Positions 18,103 through 30,508 of a stretch of DNA of 64,000 nt are shown here, piece after piece. The notes beneath the pieces are model-generated. The model saw only the letters and a program-made list of their open reading frames with translations, was not told the origin of the DNA and did no database searches. Positions within the stretch are counted from its first letter, which is position 1. Every line of letters starts with the position of its first letter. Source of the stretch: Mycolicibacterium aichiense (GTDB lineage: Bacteria > Actinomycetota > Actinomycetes > Mycobacteriales > Mycobacteriaceae); NCBI RefSeq assembly GCF_010726245.1, contig NZ_AP022561.1:2046001-2110000 (forward strand), read 5' to 3'. The position numbers and the translations under genes are program-made.

Positions 18103-18903
18103 GTGCCGATCGCCACGCCGTATGAGGATCTGCTGCGACTTGTGCTCGAGCAGGGCACACCGAAATCCGATCGCACCGGGACCGGCACCCGCAGTCTGTT
18201 CGGCCACCAGTTGCGCTACGACCTGTCGGCCGGCTTCCCGCTGATCACCACCAAGAAGGTGCACCTGAAGTCGGTGGTCTACGAGCTGCTGTGGTTCCTG
18301 CGCGGCGAATCCAACGTCGAATGGCTGCAGCAGCACGGCGTCACTATCTGGGACGAATGGGCCTCTGCCACAGGCGATCTCGGTCCGGTATACGGGGTTC
18401 AGTGGCGGTCATGGCCGACCCCCTCAGGTGAGCATGTCGACCAGATCAGCGCGGCGCTGGACCTGTTGCGCACCGACCCCGACAGTCGCCGGATCATCGT
18501 GTCGGCGTGGAACGTCGGCGAGATCCCGCAGATGGCGCTGGCCCCCTGTCATGCGCTGTTCCAGTTCTACGTCGCCGACGGTCGGCTGAGCTGCCAGCTC
18601 TACCAGCGCAGCGCCGACCTGTTCCTGGGGGTCCCGTTCAACATCGCCAGCTACGCGCTGCTCACCCACATGATGGCAGCCCAGGCCGGGCTCGGCGTCG
18701 GCGACTTCGTCTGGACCGGCGGCGACTGCCACATCTACGACAACCACGTCGAGCAGGTCACCGAACAGCTGAGCCGCGATCCCCGCCCATACCCCGAATT
18801 GGTTCTTGCTCAGCGTGATTCGATCTTCGACTATCAGTTCGAAGACGTCGAGATCCGCAATTACGATCCGCACCCGGCGATCAAAGCGCCCGTCGCCGTA
18901 TGA
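18103..18903 (+). CDS. thyA: thymidylate synthase (folate-dependent)
   Basis: ThyA methylates dUMP to dTMP using methylenetetrahydrofolate, giving dihydrofolate that DHFR recycles. The 266-residue protein has [11 protein letters not shown], the catalytic region [20 protein letters not shown] with active-site Cys, [20 protein letters not shown] and the dUMP-binding YDNHVEQV. The GTG start is at 18103. The stop overlaps the DHFR start (ATGA), a classical coupled pair. A flavin-dependent ThyX is also present at 23415. Confidence 0.97.
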   Translation: MPIATPYEDLLRLVLEQGTPKSDRTGTGTRSLFGHQLRYDLSAGFPLITTKKVHLKSVVYELLWFLRGESNVEWLQQHGVTIWDEWASATGDLGPVYGVQWRSWPTPSGEHVDQISAALDLLRTDPDSRRIIVSAWNVGEIPQMALAPCHALFQFYVADGRLSCQLYQRSADLFLGVPFNIASYALLTHMMAAQAGLGVGDFVWTGGDCHIYDNHVEQVTEQLSRDPRPYPELVLAQRDSIFDYQFEDVEIRNYDPHPAIKAPVAV

Positions 18904-19382
18904 CGGGCTTGGGGTTGATCTGGGCGCAGTCGACCTCTGGTGTCATCGGGCGGGACGGCGGAATTCCGTGGCGTCTGCCGGAGGATCTGGCCCGCTTCAA
19001 GGAACTCACGATGGGACACACCGTTGTGATGGGCCGCCGCACCTGGGAGTCGCTGCCCAAGTCCGTGCGGCCGCTGCCGGGCCGGAAAAATGTCGTACTC
19101 ACCCGGCAAGCTGACTACATGGCTGAGGGAGCGACGGTGGTGAGCGCGTTGGACGACGTGCCCGATGACGACATGTGGGTGATCGGAGGTGCAGAGGTCT
19201 ACCACCTCGCACTCCCGGCGGCCACGCACTGCGAGGTGACCGAGGTGCAGATCGATCTGCGCCCCGACGACGAGGACGCGTTGGCTCCGAGTCTCGACGA
19301 ATCCTGGGTCGGCACGTCGGGGGACTGGCAGGACAGCAGTTCGGGACTGCGCTACCGGTTCCACACCTTCGTTCGGGCATGA
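18900..19382 (+). CDS. dfrA: dihydrofolate reductase
   Basis: DHFR reduces dihydrofolate to tetrahydrofolate with NADPH. The 160-residue protein has [20 protein letters not shown], with the substrate-binding acidic position in [20 protein letters not shown] for NADPH contact, and [14 protein letters not shown]. Length is typical. It is ATGA-coupled to thyA upstream and to the YcaQ-like gene downstream, so the three probably form an operon supplying thymidylate. Confidence 0.97.
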   Translation: MTGLGLIWAQSTSGVIGRDGGIPWRLPEDLARFKELTMGHTVVMGRRTWESLPKSVRPLPGRKNVVLTRQADYMAEGATVVSALDDVPDDDMWVIGGAEVYHLALPAATHCEVTEVQIDLRPDDEDALAPSLDESWVGTSGDWQDSSSGLRYRFHTFVRA

Positions 19383-20587
19383 CCCGGCTTTCTGCCGATC
19401 AGGCCCGCCGCGTCGCCATCTCAGCTCAGGGCTTCGCCGCACCGAAGCCTCGCGGGGCCGTCAGCCGCGCGCACCTGCGCCGGCTCATCTCACGCATCCA
19501 GGTGTTGCAGCTCGACTCGGTGTCGGTGGCCGTGCGGGCGCACTACGCGCCGGTGTTCAGCAGGCTCGGCCCCTACGATCGCAGCGTCCTCGACTCTGCC
19601 GCGTGGAGCCACAGCGCCCGGGCGCCACGGCTGCTGGTCGAGTACTGGGCCCACGAGGCTGCGCTGATGGCAGTCGAGGACTGGCCACTGATGCGTTGGC
19701 GGATGCGTGAATACGCCCACGGCCGCTGGGGCCAGGAGATCGTCAAGAAGAACCCGCGACTGGCCGACAACGTCCTGGCTGCCGTCGACGAACTCGGGCC
19801 GAGTACGGCCGGCCAGATCGAAGCGCACCTGGAAGGGGAGCGCGCGCGGCGCAAGGGTCCCTGGTGGGACCGCAGCGACACCAAGTGGGTAGCCGAGGCG
19901 CTGTGGTCGTCGGGAGCTCTGACGACGGCGACGCGGATCGGGTTCGCCCGGCACTACGACCTCACCGAGAAGGTGTTGCCCCCGCACGTGCTGGCCCGCG
20001 AGGTCGACGATGACGAGGCAGTGCGGGAATTGGTGCAGCGCGCCGCGGGTGCGTTGGGGGTGGCCACCGAACCCGACCTGCGTGACTATTTCCGGCTGAG
20101 TCCCAAGCAGAGCAAGCCCGCGGTCGCGTCTCTCGTTGCCGACGGTGCGCTCGAGGAGGTCGAGGTCGATGGCTGGTCGGCACCGGCGTACTTGACGCCG
20201 GGTGTGACGGTGCCCCGGGCGGATCGCGGCACGGCGCTGTTGTGCCCGTTCGACCCGCTGATCTTCTTTCGCCCGCGGCTCGAGCGGATCTTCGGTTTCC
20301 ATTACCGCATAGAGATTTACACGCCCGAACCGAAGCGGCAGTACGGCTACTACGTGTGGCCGTTCCTGCTCGACGGCCACCTGGTCGGACGTGTCGACCT
20401 CAAGGCCGACCGCGCCAACGATGGGCTCAACGTGGTCGGAGCATTCACCGAGCCGGGCCAGAACCCGGCGGTGGTCGCGCCCAGGCTGGCGGTCGAACTC
20501 CAGAGCATGGCGGCCTGGCTCGGGTTGGGCACCGTCACGGTCGGCGCGCGCGGCAACCTGGTCGCGGCGCTGGGTAAGGCGCTGTAG
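19379..20587 (+). CDS. YcaQ/AlkX-like DNA glycosylase (HTH_42 family)
   Basis: This 402-residue winged-helix protein belongs to the family of crosslink-repair DNA glycosylases (YcaQ/AlkX). The start [16 protein letters not shown], the segment [20 protein letters not shown] and the strands [20 protein letters not shown] and [20 protein letters not shown] are characteristic. Members excise bulky alkylated bases and unhook interstrand crosslinks. The ATG at 19379 overlaps the DHFR stop. Whether this one acts on crosslinks is inferred from family only. Confidence 0.88.
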   Translation: MTRLSADQARRVAISAQGFAAPKPRGAVSRAHLRRLISRIQVLQLDSVSVAVRAHYAPVFSRLGPYDRSVLDSAAWSHSARAPRLLVEYWAHEAALMAVEDWPLMRWRMREYAHGRWGQEIVKKNPRLADNVLAAVDELGPSTAGQIEAHLEGERARRKGPWWDRSDTKWVAEALWSSGALTTATRIGFARHYDLTEKVLPPHVLAREVDDDEAVRELVQRAAGALGVATEPDLRDYFRLSPKQSKPAVASLVADGALEEVEVDGWSAPAYLTPGVTVPRADRGTALLCPFDPLIFFRPRLERIFGFHYRIEIYTPEPKRQYGYYVWPFLLDGHLVGRVDLKADRANDGLNVVGAFTEPGQNPAVVAPRLAVELQSMAAWLGLGTVTVGARGNLVAALGKAL

Positions 20588-20594
20588 GCGCCCA

Positions 20595-20626
20595 GATCGC
20601 CGCCATGGTCGTGATTTTCGGCGATC
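20595..20626. terminator. weak inverted repeat between convergent genes
   Basis: GATCGCCG (20595-20602) pairs with CGGCGATC (20619-20626) in the 77-bp gap between the YcaQ-like gene and the acyl-CoA ligase, which converge. The stem is only 8 bp with a 16-nt loop containing a short T run. It may terminate the thyA-dfrA transcript; the support is modest. Confidence 0.35.
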
Positions 20627-20664
20627 AGCAGCCATGGTGTCGATGTCGCTGCGGTTGATCCTCG

Positions 20665-22224
<1,560 letters not shown>

Positions 22225-22307
22225 CTGACTCCTTTTGGCTAACGCATCCCTGCGACATCACTACCATCAGGAGCAATCACGATCACAGCTTGGGGGCGCG
22301 CGGACTA

Positions 22308-23405
22308 GTGCACGGCATCGGCCTGTGGTGGCGACAACCCGACCACTACGACTGGCTGACCTCCTACCTCAAGGCGCGCCGGCTCCTGACGTTCATGCGC
22401 TGGCTGATGTTCGCCGTCTTGTCGACCATCGCCGCCGCCATCGCGCTGGCGCTGGCCAGCCCCTCGGGCCCGCAGACTCCGGCGCAGCGGATTGCCACCT
22501 GCGTGGCCAGCGGGGTGCTGGCCGCGATTGCCGTGTCGTACGTCTGCCGATGGCCCACTCGCTATCAGTCGCAGGTGTTTTCGATCGCAGGTAATGCGTG
22601 CATCGCGGTGGGCGTGCTCGCCGAGGCCGACCCACGCACCGCGATGGTCGGTGCGGTCGCATTCGTCGGGCTGGCCGGATACGTCGCCTTCTTCCACACC
22701 GCACCGTTTCTGGTTCTGACCCTCGGGACGGGCGTGGCGACCGCCGCCGTCAGCGCCGCACGGATCGCCATGGCGGGCGACTCGGCGATGGCGGTGGCCA
22801 AACTGCTGATCCTGTGCGGCGGGATACTGGCCGTCCCCTTCTGCGGTCAGGTGATCGTCCACTGGTTGTCGGTCGATTCGCTGAAGTCCTCGACCGACAC
22901 GCTCACCGCCCTGCCGAACCGACGTGGCTTCTTCCGGTCGGCGCAGACCCTGTTGCGGCACGCCGACTACCGATCTCGGCCATACTTCACGATCGCGATG
23001 ATCGATCTGGACGGCTTCAAGAGGCTCAACGACACCTTGGGCCACCCGACCGGGGACCGGGCTCTGGTCGCCGTCGCCGACAGCCTCAGAGCGGTCAGTG
23101 GAACCAACACCGCGGTCGCACGAGTCGGCGGCGAGGAATTCCTCTTCGCGCAGCTGTCCACGCCGGAGCAAGCCCGAGAGAACGCCGAAGAATTGCGCAC
23201 GGCCATCGCCGCCGCGCCGTGGGGCGTGACGGCCAGCCTGGGGATGGCGTCGACGGTGATCCGCGCGCCCGCGCTGAAACCGCTCGAACTCATCGAATGG
23301 CTGATCGCGCGCGCCGATGCCGCCATGTACGAGGCCAAACGCAGCGGTGGGAATCAGATTCGCTATGCCGGGGACCTGACGGGCGATGGGTGGCAGGCGC
23401 ACTAA
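22308..23405 (+). CDS. membrane-anchored GGDEF-domain diguanylate cyclase
   Basis: This 365-residue protein has about six hydrophobic segments in the N-terminal half (about 35-195), then a GGDEF domain with DTLTALPNRRGFFRSAQTLL, FTIAMIDLDGFKRLNDTLGH and the signature VGGEEFLFAQ. The active-site motif is GGEEF, compatible with making cyclic di-GMP from two GTP. No RxxD inhibitory site precedes it. The GTG at 22308 is chosen with GGGGG upstream. It probably senses a signal at the membrane; thyX starts 9 bp downstream. Confidence 0.88.
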   Translation: MHGIGLWWRQPDHYDWLTSYLKARRLLTFMRWLMFAVLSTIAAAIALALASPSGPQTPAQRIATCVASGVLAAIAVSYVCRWPTRYQSQVFSIAGNACIAVGVLAEADPRTAMVGAVAFVGLAGYVAFFHTAPFLVLTLGTGVATAAVSAARIAMAGDSAMAVAKLLILCGGILAVPFCGQVIVHWLSVDSLKSSTDTLTALPNRRGFFRSAQTLLRHADYRSRPYFTIAMIDLDGFKRLNDTLGHPTGDRALVAVADSLRAVSGTNTAVARVGGEEFLFAQLSTPEQARENAEELRTAIAAAPWGVTASLGMASTVIRAPALKPLELIEWLIARADAAMYEAKRSGGNQIRYAGDLTGDGWQAH

Positions 23406-23414
23406 GGTGAGCCC

Positions 23415-24167
23415 GTGGCCGAGACCGCGCCGCTGCGCGTGCAGCTGATCGCCAAGACCGAGTTCCTGGCGCCCGCCGACGTGCCGTGGGACACCGACGC
23501 CGACGGCGGTCAGGCGCTCGTCGAGTTCGCCGGCCGCGCCTGCTACCAGAGCTGGTCCAAGCCGAACCCCCGGACGGCGACCAACGCGTCGTACCTCAAA
23601 CACATCATCGACGTCGGCCATTTCTCGGTGCTCGAGCACGCATCGGTGACCTTCTACATAACCGGCATCTCCCGGTCCTGCACGCATGAACTGATCCGGC
23701 ACCGGCATTTCTCGTACTCCCAGCTGTCTCAGCGGTATGTGCCCGAGAACGACGCCCAGGTCGTCATACCACCCGGCCTTGAGGACGACCCGGAACTCCA
23801 GCAGATCCTCCTGACGGCGGCCGACGCCAGCAGGGCGGCCTACCTGGAGCTGCTCACCCGGCTGGAAGCCAAATTCGCTGACCAGCCGAACGCGGTCCTG
23901 CGCCGCAAACAAGCCAGGCAGGCCGCCCGCGCGGTACTGCCCAACGACACCGAGACCCGCATCGTGGTGACCGGCAACTATCGGGCCTGGCGGCATTTCA
24001 TCGCGATGCGGGCCAGCGAGCACGCCGACGTCGAGATTCGCCGCCTGGCGATCGCCTGCCTGCGGGAACTCAGCGACGCCGCGCCCGCCGTCTTCGCCGA
24101 TTTCGAGATCACCGAACTGGCCGACGGCACGGAGGTCGCGACGTCCCCGCTGGCGACAGAGGTCTGA
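23415..24167 (+). CDS. thyX: flavin-dependent thymidylate synthase
   Basis: ThyX makes dTMP from dUMP using FAD and NADPH with methylenetetrahydrofolate and releases tetrahydrofolate. The 250-residue protein contains the signature [14 protein letters not shown] (ThyX motif RHRxxSxxxxSxR), with the dUMP-binding [20 protein letters not shown]. It starts at GTG 23415 just after the GGDEF gene and is followed by dapA and RNase J, the conserved mycobacterial order. thyA is also in the window. Confidence 0.96.
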   Translation: MAETAPLRVQLIAKTEFLAPADVPWDTDADGGQALVEFAGRACYQSWSKPNPRTATNASYLKHIIDVGHFSVLEHASVTFYITGISRSCTHELIRHRHFSYSQLSQRYVPENDAQVVIPPGLEDDPELQQILLTAADASRAAYLELLTRLEAKFADQPNAVLRRKQARQAARAVLPNDTETRIVVTGNYRAWRHFIAMRASEHADVEIRRLAIACLRELSDAAPAVFADFEITELADGTEVATSPLATEV

Positions 24168-24185
24168 GCGGAGCGGGTAATCTAG

Positions 24186-25094
<909 letters not shown>

Positions 25095-25122
25095 GTCTGT
25101 CGCCGGCCCGGCGGCTCCGGCG

Positions 25123-26802
25123 ATGAACGAGGAGCTGTCACCTCCCGGGCCGCTGGCGCCGGGAGGTCTGCGTGTGACCGCACTGGGCGGCATCAACGAA
25201 ATCGGCCGGAACATGACCGTTTTCGAGCATCTCGGCCGGCTGCTGATCGTCGACTGCGGGGTGCTGTTCCCCAACCACGACGAACCCGGCGTCGACCTGA
25301 TCCTGCCGGACCTGCGACACATCTCCGACCGCCTCGACGACATCGAGGCACTGGTCCTGACCCATGCCCATGAAGACCACATCGGCGCGATCCCGTACCT
25401 GCTCAAAATGCGGGGCGACATTCCGGTGGTGGGCTCCAAGTTCACCCTGGCGCTGGTGGCCGCCAAGTGTCGCGAGCACCGGGTCAACCCGGTGTTCGTC
25501 GAGGTCGCCGAGGGTCAGCGCAGCAGCCACGGGGTGTTCGAATGTCAGTACTTCGCGGTCAACCACTCCATCCCCGACGCACTCGCGGTCGCCATCCACA
25601 CCGGAGCCGGCACCGTCCTGCACACCGGTGACATCAAACTCGACCAGTTGCCGCCCGACGGCCGCCCCACCGACCTGCCCGGCATGTCCCGCCTCGGCGA
25701 CGCCGGGGTGGACCTGTTCCTGTGCGACTCGACCAACTCCGAAATCCCCGGCGTGGGACCCTCGGAAAGCGAGGTCGGGCCCAACCTGCACCGGCTGATG
25801 CGCAATGCCGAGGGGCAGCGGATCATCGTGGCCTGCTTCGCCTCCAATGTTGATCGTGTGCAGCAGATCGTCGACGCCGCAATAGCATTGGGCCGGCGGG
25901 TGTCGTTCGTCGGCCGCTCGATGCTGCGCAATATGGCGATCGCCCGCGAGTTGGGCTTCCTGCATGTCGAGGACCGCGACGTCGTCGACATCGCGATGGC
26001 CGAGGAGATGACGCCCGGGCAGGTGGTGTTGATCACCACCGGTACGCAGGGCGAGCCGATGGCGGCGCTGTCGCGGATGTCGCGCGGCGAGCACCGCAGT
26101 ATCACGGTCACGTCCGACGACCTGATCATCCTGTCCTCGTCGCTGATCCCCGGCAACGAGGAGGCCGTCTACGGAGTGATCGACGACCTGGCCAAGATCG
26201 GCGCCAGGGTGGTCACCAATCAACAAGTGCGAGTGCATGTCTCGGGCCATGCCTACGCCGGGGAGCTGCTGTTCCTCTACAACGGGGTGCGGCCGCGCAA
26301 CGTGATGCCGGTCCACGGCACCTGGCGGATGCTGCGGGCCAACGCCAAGCTGGCCGCCCGCAGCGGCGTGCCGGAGGAGAACATCGTGGTGGCCGAGAGC
26401 GGCGTCAGTGTCGATCTGGTCGGCGGCCGGGTCTCGATCGCCGGCGCGGTTCCGGTCGGCAAGATGTTCGTCGACGGCCTGATCATGGGCGACGTCGGCG
26501 AGGCCACCCTGGGCGAGCGGCTCATCCTGAGTTCGGGATTCATCGCCGCCACGGTGGTGCTGAACCGCGAGACCGGGCGCCCGGCAGCCCCGCCGCAGCT
26601 GCATTCGCGCGGCTTCTCCGAGGACCCCAAGGCATTGGAACCCGCTGCGCGCAAGGTCGAAGCCGAGCTGGAAAAGCTTGCCGCCGAGAATGTCACCGAC
26701 CCGGTGCGTATCGCGCAGACGGTGCGGCGCACGATCGGAAAGTGGGTGGGGGAGACCTACCGCCGCCAGCCGATGATCGTGCCGACGGTCATCGAAATCT
26801 GA
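25123..26802 (+). CDS. rnj: ribonuclease J
   Basis: RNase J is a metallo-beta-lactamase/beta-CASP enzyme with endo- and 5'-exoribonuclease activity, used in rRNA maturation and mRNA decay. The 559-residue protein has TALGGINEIGRNMTVFEH, the metal motif LTHAHEDHIG (HxHxDH), HTGDIKLDQLP, the beta-CASP segments and a C-terminal domain ending PMIVPTVIEI. The ATG at 25123 is chosen by family alignment; the frame is open further upstream over the dapA end. It follows dapA as in other mycobacteria (Rv2752c). Confidence 0.95.
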   Translation: MNEELSPPGPLAPGGLRVTALGGINEIGRNMTVFEHLGRLLIVDCGVLFPNHDEPGVDLILPDLRHISDRLDDIEALVLTHAHEDHIGAIPYLLKMRGDIPVVGSKFTLALVAAKCREHRVNPVFVEVAEGQRSSHGVFECQYFAVNHSIPDALAVAIHTGAGTVLHTGDIKLDQLPPDGRPTDLPGMSRLGDAGVDLFLCDSTNSEIPGVGPSESEVGPNLHRLMRNAEGQRIIVACFASNVDRVQQIVDAAIALGRRVSFVGRSMLRNMAIARELGFLHVEDRDVVDIAMAEEMTPGQVVLITTGTQGEPMAALSRMSRGEHRSITVTSDDLIILSSSLIPGNEEAVYGVIDDLAKIGARVVTNQQVRVHVSGHAYAGELLFLYNGVRPRNVMPVHGTWRMLRANAKLAARSGVPEENIVVAESGVSVDLVGGRVSIAGAVPVGKMFVDGLIMGDVGEATLGERLILSSGFIAATVVLNRETGRPAAPPQLHSRGFSEDPKALEPAARKVEAELEKLAAENVTDPVRIAQTVRRTIGKWVGETYRRQPMIVPTVIEI

Positions 26803-26838
26803 CGGGCCCGCCCCATACCCGGATAAGCTCTCCTGCTT

Positions 26839-28098
26839 ATGACGGGCTCCGCGCGGGGCGGAAACTATCGGGCACTGCTCACGCAGGGGACGTTCTTCAA
26901 GGTGGGCGTCCAAGTCAGCAGCATCTCGGCCGTCATCCCGTACATCGCCGACCAGCTCGGCAGTCCCGGCGTCGTGGTGGCGCTGCTGATGCCGGCGTTC
27001 ACCGTCGGAACGCTGCTGGGAAGTGTCCTCGGGCCCAAGGTGTTACGCCTCACCGACTCGGTCACCGGGTTGCTGGTCGGAGTTGCGCTGACGCAGGCCG
27101 CGCTCACCGCACTGGTCGCACTCGACATCGCGCTGGCGCCTCCCTGGCTGTTCGCGTATCCGCTGCTGCTGGCCTGCCTGCTCATCGGCACCGTCACCGG
27201 CAGCTCGCAGGTGGTCTCGCCGATGGCCATGTCGGCGCTGCTGTCGGCCCAGCAACGTGGCGACGTCATGCTCAAGCAGGCCGGATACAGTGGCGCGCTG
27301 GTGGTTCTGATCACTGCCTTCACCGCGGGACGCCTGCTGCCCAATTCCCCTCGATGGCACGACGCCGATCTGCTGTGGATCTCGGTGGCGGCCATGGTGT
27401 TGGGTGCTTTGTGCTGCGCGACACTGCGAACGCCGGGCGTGCAGCTGGCGAAGGGACCGACCCGCATGGTCGACACCCTGCGGCAGGGACGCTCGCAGCT
27501 GCGGACCAATCGGTGGCTGCGGCGTTTCCTGACAACGAATCTGGTGTTCATCCCAGTGATCCTGACGCCCACCTTCTATGCCATCTACGCTGCCGAATTC
27601 CTCGGCGCCAGCATCAATGTCGACCAGTTCCTGGTGTTCGTCGGTGTCGGCCTGCTCGCCGGAATTCCGCTGTGGCGGGTGGTTCGCCGCAGTCACGGAG
27701 CCCGCGGTGTCTATCTGTGCAGCGCGTTGATCAGCATGGCTGCAGCGGCCCTGTGCATCGCTTCGCAGCAGTGGCATATCGTGCCGGCGCTGTGGGCGTT
27801 CGGCCCTGCGATGCTGCTCTCGGCGGTCGCCAACCAGGCGCTGCTGCCCGCCGCCTACGACTGGATCTTCGACCACGCCGACAATGCCGATGCGGCCGTG
27901 CTGATCAGCTGCACCCACATCGTCATCAGCCTGGGAATGATCGTTGCCGGATTCAGCCTGGGCATCATCGCCGAAGGGGCGCCTGCGGTCTGGCCGCTCG
28001 TCACGATGCTGGCGCTCACCGTCGCCGCCGCGTTCTCCGCGGCGCTGGTTCCGCGGACTCAGCGGGAGAGCAGCCAGGAGACCGCGCGGTCCCGATAG
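26839..28098 (+). CDS. MFS-type transporter
   Basis: This 419-residue polytopic protein has about 12 hydrophobic segments, with the loop after helix 6 containing RMVDTLRQGRSQLRTNRWLR. It resembles the major facilitator superfamily; the sequence SISAVIPYIADQLGSPGVVV is typical of helix 1-2. It starts at ATG 26839, 36 bp after RNase J, and overlaps the end of the convergent N-demethylase gene by 40 nt. The substrate is unknown. Confidence 0.82.
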   Translation: MTGSARGGNYRALLTQGTFFKVGVQVSSISAVIPYIADQLGSPGVVVALLMPAFTVGTLLGSVLGPKVLRLTDSVTGLLVGVALTQAALTALVALDIALAPPWLFAYPLLLACLLIGTVTGSSQVVSPMAMSALLSAQQRGDVMLKQAGYSGALVVLITAFTAGRLLPNSPRWHDADLLWISVAAMVLGALCCATLRTPGVQLAKGPTRMVDTLRQGRSQLRTNRWLRRFLTTNLVFIPVILTPTFYAIYAAEFLGASINVDQFLVFVGVGLLAGIPLWRVVRRSHGARGVYLCSALISMAAAALCIASQQWHIVPALWAFGPAMLLSAVANQALLPAAYDWIFDHADNADAAVLISCTHIVISLGMIVAGFSLGIIAEGAPAVWPLVTMLALTVAAAFSAALVPRTQRESSQETARSR

Positions 28099-29042
28099 GC
28101 GGCCAGTCCCTTGTATTCGACCATGTCGTCGGGCAATTCGGCCAACACCGCGGCGGTGCGCGCCCGCCACTGGTCGACAGTCGCGATATCGGCCAGCGGC
28201 AGCATGTAGCTGCGGATCAGAAAGCAGATCGCACCTGACTCGGGCAGCCGGATCAGGTGCTGGACCTCCACCCGCAGATGGATGAGCCGGCCGAACGTGT
28301 CGTCGTCGACGGCGTCCAGGTACGCGCGATCGGGCAGCGACTGCGGCAACGCTTCGGTGGACACGTCGAGCCGCCTGCCGACGGTCATCGACCAGTTGGT
28401 CCGGCGGTAGATGCCGCCCGCCTGCAGCCGCATCAAGAATTCCCGGGCCCGGGTGATCACCCCGGTCTCCCGTAACCGGGGGACCGGTCCGTGAATCTCC
28501 AGGAATGTCATCCCGACGTCGAAGCCGAACGACCAGCCCGCGGCGAACGTGACCACCCCGGCGTCGGCGAACAGGTCGCCGTCACGCTGGTCGAGCAGCA
28601 CGATGTCCTCCTGCACCTGACCGGCGATATAGGCCAGCGGATCGCACGGCAGGCTTGACTCGTCGCCGATCACAAATTCTTGGGTGATGCCGAGCAATTC
28701 GTTGCGCCAACACCAGGTGTCGCCGTCGCGGCTCAGGGACATCGTTGCCGGATACGAGGCGGCGAGCTCGGTCATCAACGTCAGCATGGTGTCCCAGCAC
28801 GCGATTCGCATGTGCGGCAACACCGCATGCCGGGACGGATCGGCGGCCAGGATGCGGCGGCGCTCGGCGAGCTCGCGGGTGTACTCGCTGTCGATGTCCA
28901 CCACCGGCTCGCCCCACTGCCCGGTCGCAGTGGTCACCACCTCGCGTGCGGGCGCGATGTTGGTGCTGTACCGGTAGGAGTCGGCCGAATACGGGAACGG
29001 AAAGGACGCAACCAGATCCGCTGCCGACACCAGGCCGCTCAC
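28059..29042 (-). CDS. heme-dependent oxidative N-demethylase-like protein (DUF3445)
   Basis: This 327-residue protein resembles DUF3445, the heme-PAS subunit of oxidative N-demethylases/dimethylamine monooxygenases. It has IAPAREVVTTATGQWGEPVV, YTRELAERRRILAADPSRHA, and the long FDVGMTFLEIHGPVPRLRET and RRTNWSMTVGRRLDVSTEAL regions. The GTG start overlaps the stop of the reductase gene, and the reductase starts at the stop of the DmmA-like gene, so three subunits are made together. They likely oxidise a methylated amine using electrons from NAD(P)H via the reductase. The substrate is inferred from the family. Confidence 0.8.
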   Translation of the reverse strand: MSGLVSAADLVASFPFPYSADSYRYSTNIAPAREVVTTATGQWGEPVVDIDSEYTRELAERRRILAADPSRHAVLPHMRIACWDTMLTLMTELAASYPATMSLSRDGDTWCWRNELLGITQEFVIGDESSLPCDPLAYIAGQVQEDIVLLDQRDGDLFADAGVVTFAAGWSFGFDVGMTFLEIHGPVPRLRETGVITRAREFLMRLQAGGIYRRTNWSMTVGRRLDVSTEALPQSLPDRAYLDAVDDDTFGRLIHLRVEVQHLIRLPESGAICFLIRSYMLPLADIATVDQWRARTAAVLAELPDDMVEYKGLAAYRDRAVSWLLSR

Positions 29043-29962
29043 AGGTCCAACTCCACCCGGCCCGAACCGCGGGAGACGCAGGCCATCATCGAGTCGCGGC
29101 GCTCATCGTCGGTGAGGAAGAGGTCGCGGTGCAGCACCACTCCGCCGCGTACCGGAATGCGGCATTCGCCACAGACACCCTGCCGGCACAGATTGCGGAT
29201 GACATATCCGTGGGCGGTCAACGACTCCAGCAGCGAGACCCCTGACTCGACGGTGAATGTGCTTCCATCGGAGGACAGTTCGACCTCGAACGGGTCGCCC
29301 GGTGCGAGCTCGCCGCCGAAGTGTTCGATATGGATGCGGCTCGGGGGCCAGCCGAGCCCGGTGGCGACGGCGACCACGTCGTCGATGAATTGGCTTGGAC
29401 CGCAGAGGTAGGCGTGCGTGCCGAACGGCTGGGCGGCCAGCGTCGCCGTCAACTCGGCGAGGAAGGCCGCTCTGTCGGTGAAGAACGACGCGTTCTCGGT
29501 CAGCGAGCGGATCTCGTCGACATACGCGCCGCGTCCCTCACGAAAGATGTACAGCAGCCGCACATCTCGGCCCCAGCGGCGCGCGCTGCGCAGATGCGAC
29601 ACCATCGGGGTGATCCCGATGCCGGCTGCGATCAACAGGTGTCGCCGGGCGCGCAACACCGGGGCGAAGGCGCTGCGCGGCGGGTGTACGACGACAGTGT
29701 CACCCAGTCTCAGTTCGCGGTGAATCCACCGCGAGCCACCGCGGCCCGCGGGGCATTCCAGTACCGACACCACATATTCGCTCGGCGCATTGCTCTCGCC
29801 GGTCAGCGAATAGGCGTTGGCCCCGCCGGGGTGTTCGACCACCACGTGGCTACCGGGCGTGAACGACGGCAGCGCCGCACCGTCGGCACGGGCCAGCGTC
29901 AGAGTCCTGATTCCGGGCACCGTGTCGTCGATCGCGGCGACGTGCACAATAAGCCTGGTCAT
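29039..29962 (-). CDS. PDR/VanB-type ferredoxin oxidoreductase (N-demethylase reductase)
   Basis: This 307-residue protein has an N-terminal flavin/NAD reductase region (PFTPGSHVVVEHPGG reads SFTPGSHVVVEHPGG; then LLIAAGIGITPMVSHLRSAR) and a C-terminal plant-type 2Fe-2S domain with CRQGVCGECRIPV and a fourth Cys in MMACVSRG. It carries electrons from NAD(P)H to an oxygenase. The ATG at 29962 overlaps the stop of the DmmA-like gene and its stop overlaps the DUF3445 start, so it is a subunit of the same amine-oxidising system. Confidence 0.92.
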   Translation of the reverse strand: MTRLIVHVAAIDDTVPGIRTLTLARADGAALPSFTPGSHVVVEHPGGANAYSLTGESNAPSEYVVSVLECPAGRGGSRWIHRELRLGDTVVVHPPRSAFAPVLRARRHLLIAAGIGITPMVSHLRSARRWGRDVRLLYIFREGRGAYVDEIRSLTENASFFTDRAAFLAELTATLAAQPFGTHAYLCGPSQFIDDVVAVATGLGWPPSRIHIEHFGGELAPGDPFEVELSSDGSTFTVESGVSLLESLTAHGYVIRNLCRQGVCGECRIPVRGGVVLHRDLFLTDDERRDSMMACVSRGSGRVELDL

Positions 29963-30495
29963 GGCGTCGCGTCTGCGGTCGTCGCGAATCCGAGGTGGGC
30001 TCCGATCCGTCGAGAGACGTGGTAGTACACGAACAATCGGCGCGCGCAGCCGGTGCAGGTGATCTCCTCGGACAATCCCGTCGCCGCCGTGGTCGTGATC
30101 CGGCAGTGTGCGCAGTAGATCTCGCGGGTGGTGACTTCGGTACTGGCGACAGTGATTTCGTCGTCGGCCGCGCCGAGTTCGAAGGCGCGAGCGCGGACGC
30201 GAAGACACGCGTGCGCGGGACCCGCCAGCAGAAGCCGCCAGCCGACTTGCGCGTCGTGGAGGTCGGCCTCCAGCGCGGCGCACGCCGCTTCGGCGTCGGC
30301 TACCTGATGCACCCGGGGCCGGGCGTCGGGATGGGCCGCGCGGATCTCGTCGACCCACCGTGCGGCGATGGCGGCCGCGTCGGTCCCGACGGCGAGCACC
30401 GTCCAGCGCCGGCCGGTGAGATCGGCCGTCGGACAGGTCGGTTCGACGGCCCAGGCCGGGACGCTGGTGAGCTCCAGATCAGGTGTCATCGTCAC
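29959..30495 (-). CDS. dimethylamine monooxygenase DmmA-like subunit
   Basis: This 178-residue protein has a flavodoxin/Rossmann-like N-terminal half (VLAVGTDAAAIAARWVDEIR) and a C-terminal zinc-ribbon-like region with the Cys pairs EIYCAHCRIT and EITCTGCARRL, then the C-terminal YYHVSRRIGAHLGFA. The pattern matches the DmmA-like subunit found with DUF3445 demethylases. It is the first gene of a three-gene coupled operon and is 14 nt downstream of the SDR stop region. The precise role within the enzyme complex is not established here. Confidence 0.78.
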   Translation of the reverse strand: MTMTPDLELTSVPAWAVEPTCPTADLTGRRWTVLAVGTDAAAIAARWVDEIRAAHPDARPRVHQVADAEAACAALEADLHDAQVGWRLLLAGPAHACLRVRARAFELGAADDEITVASTEVTTREIYCAHCRITTTAATGLSEEITCTGCARRLFVYYHVSRRIGAHLGFATTADATP

Positions 30496-30508
30496 CCGAT
30501 CGTAAGTG

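Noticed and set aside
25138..26913. A 591-codon minus-strand frame opposite RNase J
   Set aside because: Antisense shadow of a strongly conserved gene; sequence rich in Asp/His/Gln as expected of mirror frames.
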